Shown: one piece after another, positions 62,331 through 64,000 of the stretch
How positions within the stretch are numbered: the first letter of the stretch is position 1
Layout: each line of letters opens with the position of its first letter
Origin: Qipengyuania atrilutea
GTDB taxonomy: Bacteria > Pseudomonadota > Alphaproteobacteria > Sphingomonadales > Sphingomonadaceae
Length of the DNA: 64,000 bases
Direction of reading: 5' to 3'
Assembly (NCBI RefSeq): GCF_013370205.1
Contig: NZ_JABWGV010000002.1
Coordinates: forward strand, 558,001 to 622,000
The notes under the pieces: model-generated
Database searches by the model: none
What the model was told of the DNA's origin: nothing
What the model saw: the letters and a program-made list of their open reading frames with translations, nothing else
Program-made: the position numbers and the translations under genes

Positions 62331-63011
62331 CTAGTTCTCGTCTTCGAAACGCACGTTGACCACCGCGTCGGAATAGCCCGCGATTTGCAGCGGCACGGTA
62401 AGGTTCTGGCGCACCGCGTCCTTCGCTGCCTGCCGCGCAAGCGCGAGGACTTCCGGGTTCTTGGCGAAGGCACTCGCCCGGCGCTCGGCCTGCTGCGAAT
62501 TGTTGCGCGCGAGATCGGCGCTGGCATCGCGCGTCACCCAGGTGCCCTCGGTAAAGGTGCGCGCCGCACCTTCGTCGATATTGGGTCGGCTGGTCCTGAT
62601 CTGCGGCAGTGTGACGGTCAGCGTCTGCGCTTCGGGCTGCCAGTCGAAGTCGCTGCGCTCCATGCCCGACAGGTCGAGCCGGTATTCGACGCTCGCCGGA
62701 ACGATCGTCGCCTGCCGCGAACGCAAGATCGGTACGCCGAGAACGCCGCGCGTATCCTCGCTCTCCGCGACGACTTCGAAGCGGGAGGAGAAGACGGTGA
62801 GCGTGTTCTGCCGCTCGAAGGCCAGCATCGCGCTGCCCACGGGATCGCCTTCTTCCTCGTAGAAGAACGCGCGCCAGCCGAGGTAGGCCGTCACCGCCAG
62901 CAGCACGGCGACGATGATCCACGGAGCGATGCGGGGCGGGGCGGGAGTAGGACGCTCTGCGTATGGGCGCGGCGGGGTTACCGGCTCGCGGCGGTCTAGC
63001 TTGTTTGCCAT
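62331..63011 (-). CDS. DUF4230 protein with N-terminal membrane anchor
   Basis: The 226-residue product has a Pro-rich leader, one membrane helix (about residues 30-47, IAPWIIVAVLLAVTAYLGW) and a DUF4230 domain with LTVFSSRFEVVAESEDTRGVLG, VEYRLDLSGMERSDFDWQ and a helical end (SAFAKNPEVLALARQAAKDAV). The domain should face the periplasm. Function unknown. It overlaps the MBL hydrolase gene by 16 bases on the same strand. Confidence 0.84.
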   Translation of the reverse strand: MANKLDRREPVTPPRPYAERPTPAPPRIAPWIIVAVLLAVTAYLGWRAFFYEEEGDPVGSAMLAFERQNTLTVFSSRFEVVAESEDTRGVLGVPILRSRQATIVPASVEYRLDLSGMERSDFDWQPEAQTLTVTLPQIRTSRPNIDEGAARTFTEGTWVTRDASADLARNNSQQAERRASAFAKNPEVLALARQAAKDAVRQNLTVPLQIAGYSDAVVNVRFEDEN

Positions 63012-63865
63012 ATCTCTCCATTACGCCGGACCAGCCCGCGCCGTTCCAGATCGATCAGATGGGCGGTCACCGACATCTCCGCCGCCGGGATCAGCCGTTC
63101 GTCCAGCCCCTTGTACATCGCCGGAATGAAGCCCGACACCGCGCGCGCCGCCTCGCCCAGCAGCCGCAAGATCTGGTTTTCGCGCTGGCGGCGGTGGCCC
63201 AGCATTCCGCGAACGAGCTGGCGCGGTTTCTCGACCGGCTCGCCGTGCGCTGGGTAGTAAACGCGGTCCTCGCGCGCGCCGAGGCGTTCGAGGCTCGTCA
63301 TGTAATCGCCCATGTCGCCGTCGGGCGGAACGACGACACTGGTGGACCAGCCCATCACGTGATCGCCGGTGAACAGCGCGCCGCTTTCCTCGAGTGCGAA
63401 GCACAGGTGGTTCGAAGTGTGTCCGGGGGTGTGGAGCGCGCGCAGCGTCCATCCGGTCCCGGTCATCGCCTCGCCGTCCACCAGCACCCGGTCGGGCGCG
63501 TAGGTCTTGTCGAAAGGCGCATCGGCGCGCGGCCCGTTGTCGTCGAGGGTGAGGGGAGCGCAGCCTACGACGGGCGCTCCGGTCCGCTCCGACAGCGGCG
63601 CAGCGGCGGGCGAATGGTCGCGGTGGGTATGCGTACACATGATCGCGCTGAGTTTCGCATCGCCGATGCCCGCAAGGATCGCCTCGATATGCGCTTCCTC
63701 GTTCGGACCGGGATCGATCACCGCGACATCGCCCGCGTTCCCGACGATATAGGTTTGCGTGCCGGTATAGGTATAAGGCGAGGGGTTGGGTGCAAGCACG
63801 CGGCGCACCAGCGGCTCGACTTCTACGGTCGTTCCGGTGGGCCAGGGTTCGGGAGGCATTGCCAT
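62996..63865 (-). CDS. MBL-fold metallo-hydrolase (LACTB2-like)
   Basis: The 289-residue product begins at ATG 63863-63865 and has the metallo-beta-lactamase motifs: VIDPGPNEE, the metal-binding THTHRDHSPA, RALHTPGHTSNHLCFAL, LFTGDHVMG and YYPAHGEPVE. A C-terminal helical domain (GHRRQRENQILRLLGEAARA and MSVTAHLIDLERRG) resembles the LACTB2 family, whose members act on RNA or thioesters. It overlaps the DUF4230 gene and is divergent from glpK. Confidence 0.88.
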   Translation of the reverse strand: MAMPPEPWPTGTTVEVEPLVRRVLAPNPSPYTYTGTQTYIVGNAGDVAVIDPGPNEEAHIEAILAGIGDAKLSAIMCTHTHRDHSPAAAPLSERTGAPVVGCAPLTLDDNGPRADAPFDKTYAPDRVLVDGEAMTGTGWTLRALHTPGHTSNHLCFALEESGALFTGDHVMGWSTSVVVPPDGDMGDYMTSLERLGAREDRVYYPAHGEPVEKPRQLVRGMLGHRRQRENQILRLLGEAARAVSGFIPAMYKGLDERLIPAAEMSVTAHLIDLERRGLVRRNGEIWQTS

Positions 63866-63938
63866 GTGCGCGATATGGGGATGGGGGCCGCCCGTGTCCA
63901 CAATCGCCTCTGGCGCGCGATATCGGTAAGGGGAGAGA

Positions 63939-64000
63939 ATGAGCGAACAGATACTGGTCCTCGACGAGGGAACGACATCCACCCGCGCAATGCTGTTCGC
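63939..64000 (+). CDS. glpK: Glycerol kinase, first 20 residues (cut by window end)
   Basis: GGGAGAG precedes ATG 63939. The visible residues MSEQILVLDEGTTSTRAMLF match the ATP-binding start of FGGY carbohydrate kinases, in which DxGTTSTRA with this spacing is typical of glycerol kinase. The rest lies outside the window, so another FGGY kinase cannot be excluded. It is divergent from the MBL hydrolase. Confidence 0.72.
   Translation, partial: MSEQILVLDEGTTSTRAMLF

Noticed and set aside
1-64000. Prophage, transposon or integron within the window
   Set aside because: No integrase, transposase, resolvase, phage structural gene or terminal repeat was recognised, even around the AT-rich island.

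Overview
The window looks like chromosomal DNA of an alphaproteobacterium of the order Sphingomonadales, most likely Erythrobacteraceae. This rests on the high G+C, many GTG/TTG starts, 4-bp ATGA/GTGA gene overlaps and protein types: two TonB receptors, a chemotaxis CheA of sphingomonad style, glutathione-dependent formaldehyde oxidation and rhodopsin with Blh. No rRNA, CRISPR array, integrase, transposase or phage gene was seen. There is one tRNA (Gly, GCC).

Layout. 1-3.3 kb: the 5' part of a leftward unknown gene, nrdB, then a visibly AT-richer two-gene island (a HipA-like kinase plus a DUF3037-like protein with a nuclease-like C-terminal half). 3.3-4.6 kb: debris and small genes (DUF1294 remnant, an SNase gene with a one-base frameshift, a small L7/L12-tail membrane protein). 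4.7-8.3 kb: argB, yggT, folD, a lipoprotein and marC. 8.3-11.8 kb, leftward: Lon-substrate-domain protein, thioredoxin-TPR protein, fasciclin lipoprotein and an Asn/Gly-rich exported protein; tRNA-Gly lies among them on the plus strand. 12-14.2 kb: a probable zinc TonB receptor behind a palindrome. 14.2-22.8 kb, leftward: DoxX, saccharopine-dehydrogenase-like protein, a degenerate 63-bp tandem array, FkbM methyltransferase, dcd, an exported Cys/His protein, putA and mtnP. 23-25.7 kb: the formaldehyde operon frmA-cupin-VOC-fghA. 26-32.3 kb: DUF305 protein, two divergent semialdehyde dehydrogenases and a GH97 glucosidase behind a LacI-type palindrome. 32.4-35 kb: a cytochrome bd (CIO-type) operon with a 40-residue third subunit. 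35-43.2 kb, leftward: a chemotaxis cluster cheA-W-Y-B-R followed by a GGDEF-EAL protein and an MCP. 43-55.9 kb: mixed metabolism and transport, including a siderophore receptor with a Fur-like site, arsC, lipB, CitE-like lyase and Old Yellow Enzyme. 55.8-60.4 kb: two tandem DUF2254 membrane proteins, then divergently a microbial rhodopsin and a retinal-forming Blh dioxygenase. 60.4-64 kb: nadA, a membrane protein, DUF4230, an MBL hydrolase and the start of glpK.

The strongest functional unit is rhodopsin plus blh. The rhodopsin carries Asn-Thr-Gln at the three positions that are Asp-Thr-Glu in proton pumps (the NTQ type known as light-driven chloride pumps), and blh would supply its retinal. 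The least understood units are the AT-rich kinase/DUF3037 pair with a 14-bp palindrome over its ribosome binding site, the 63-bp array at about 16.1 kb, and the DUF2254 pair beside the rhodopsin. Functions given below are inferred from motifs read by eye; no database search was run.
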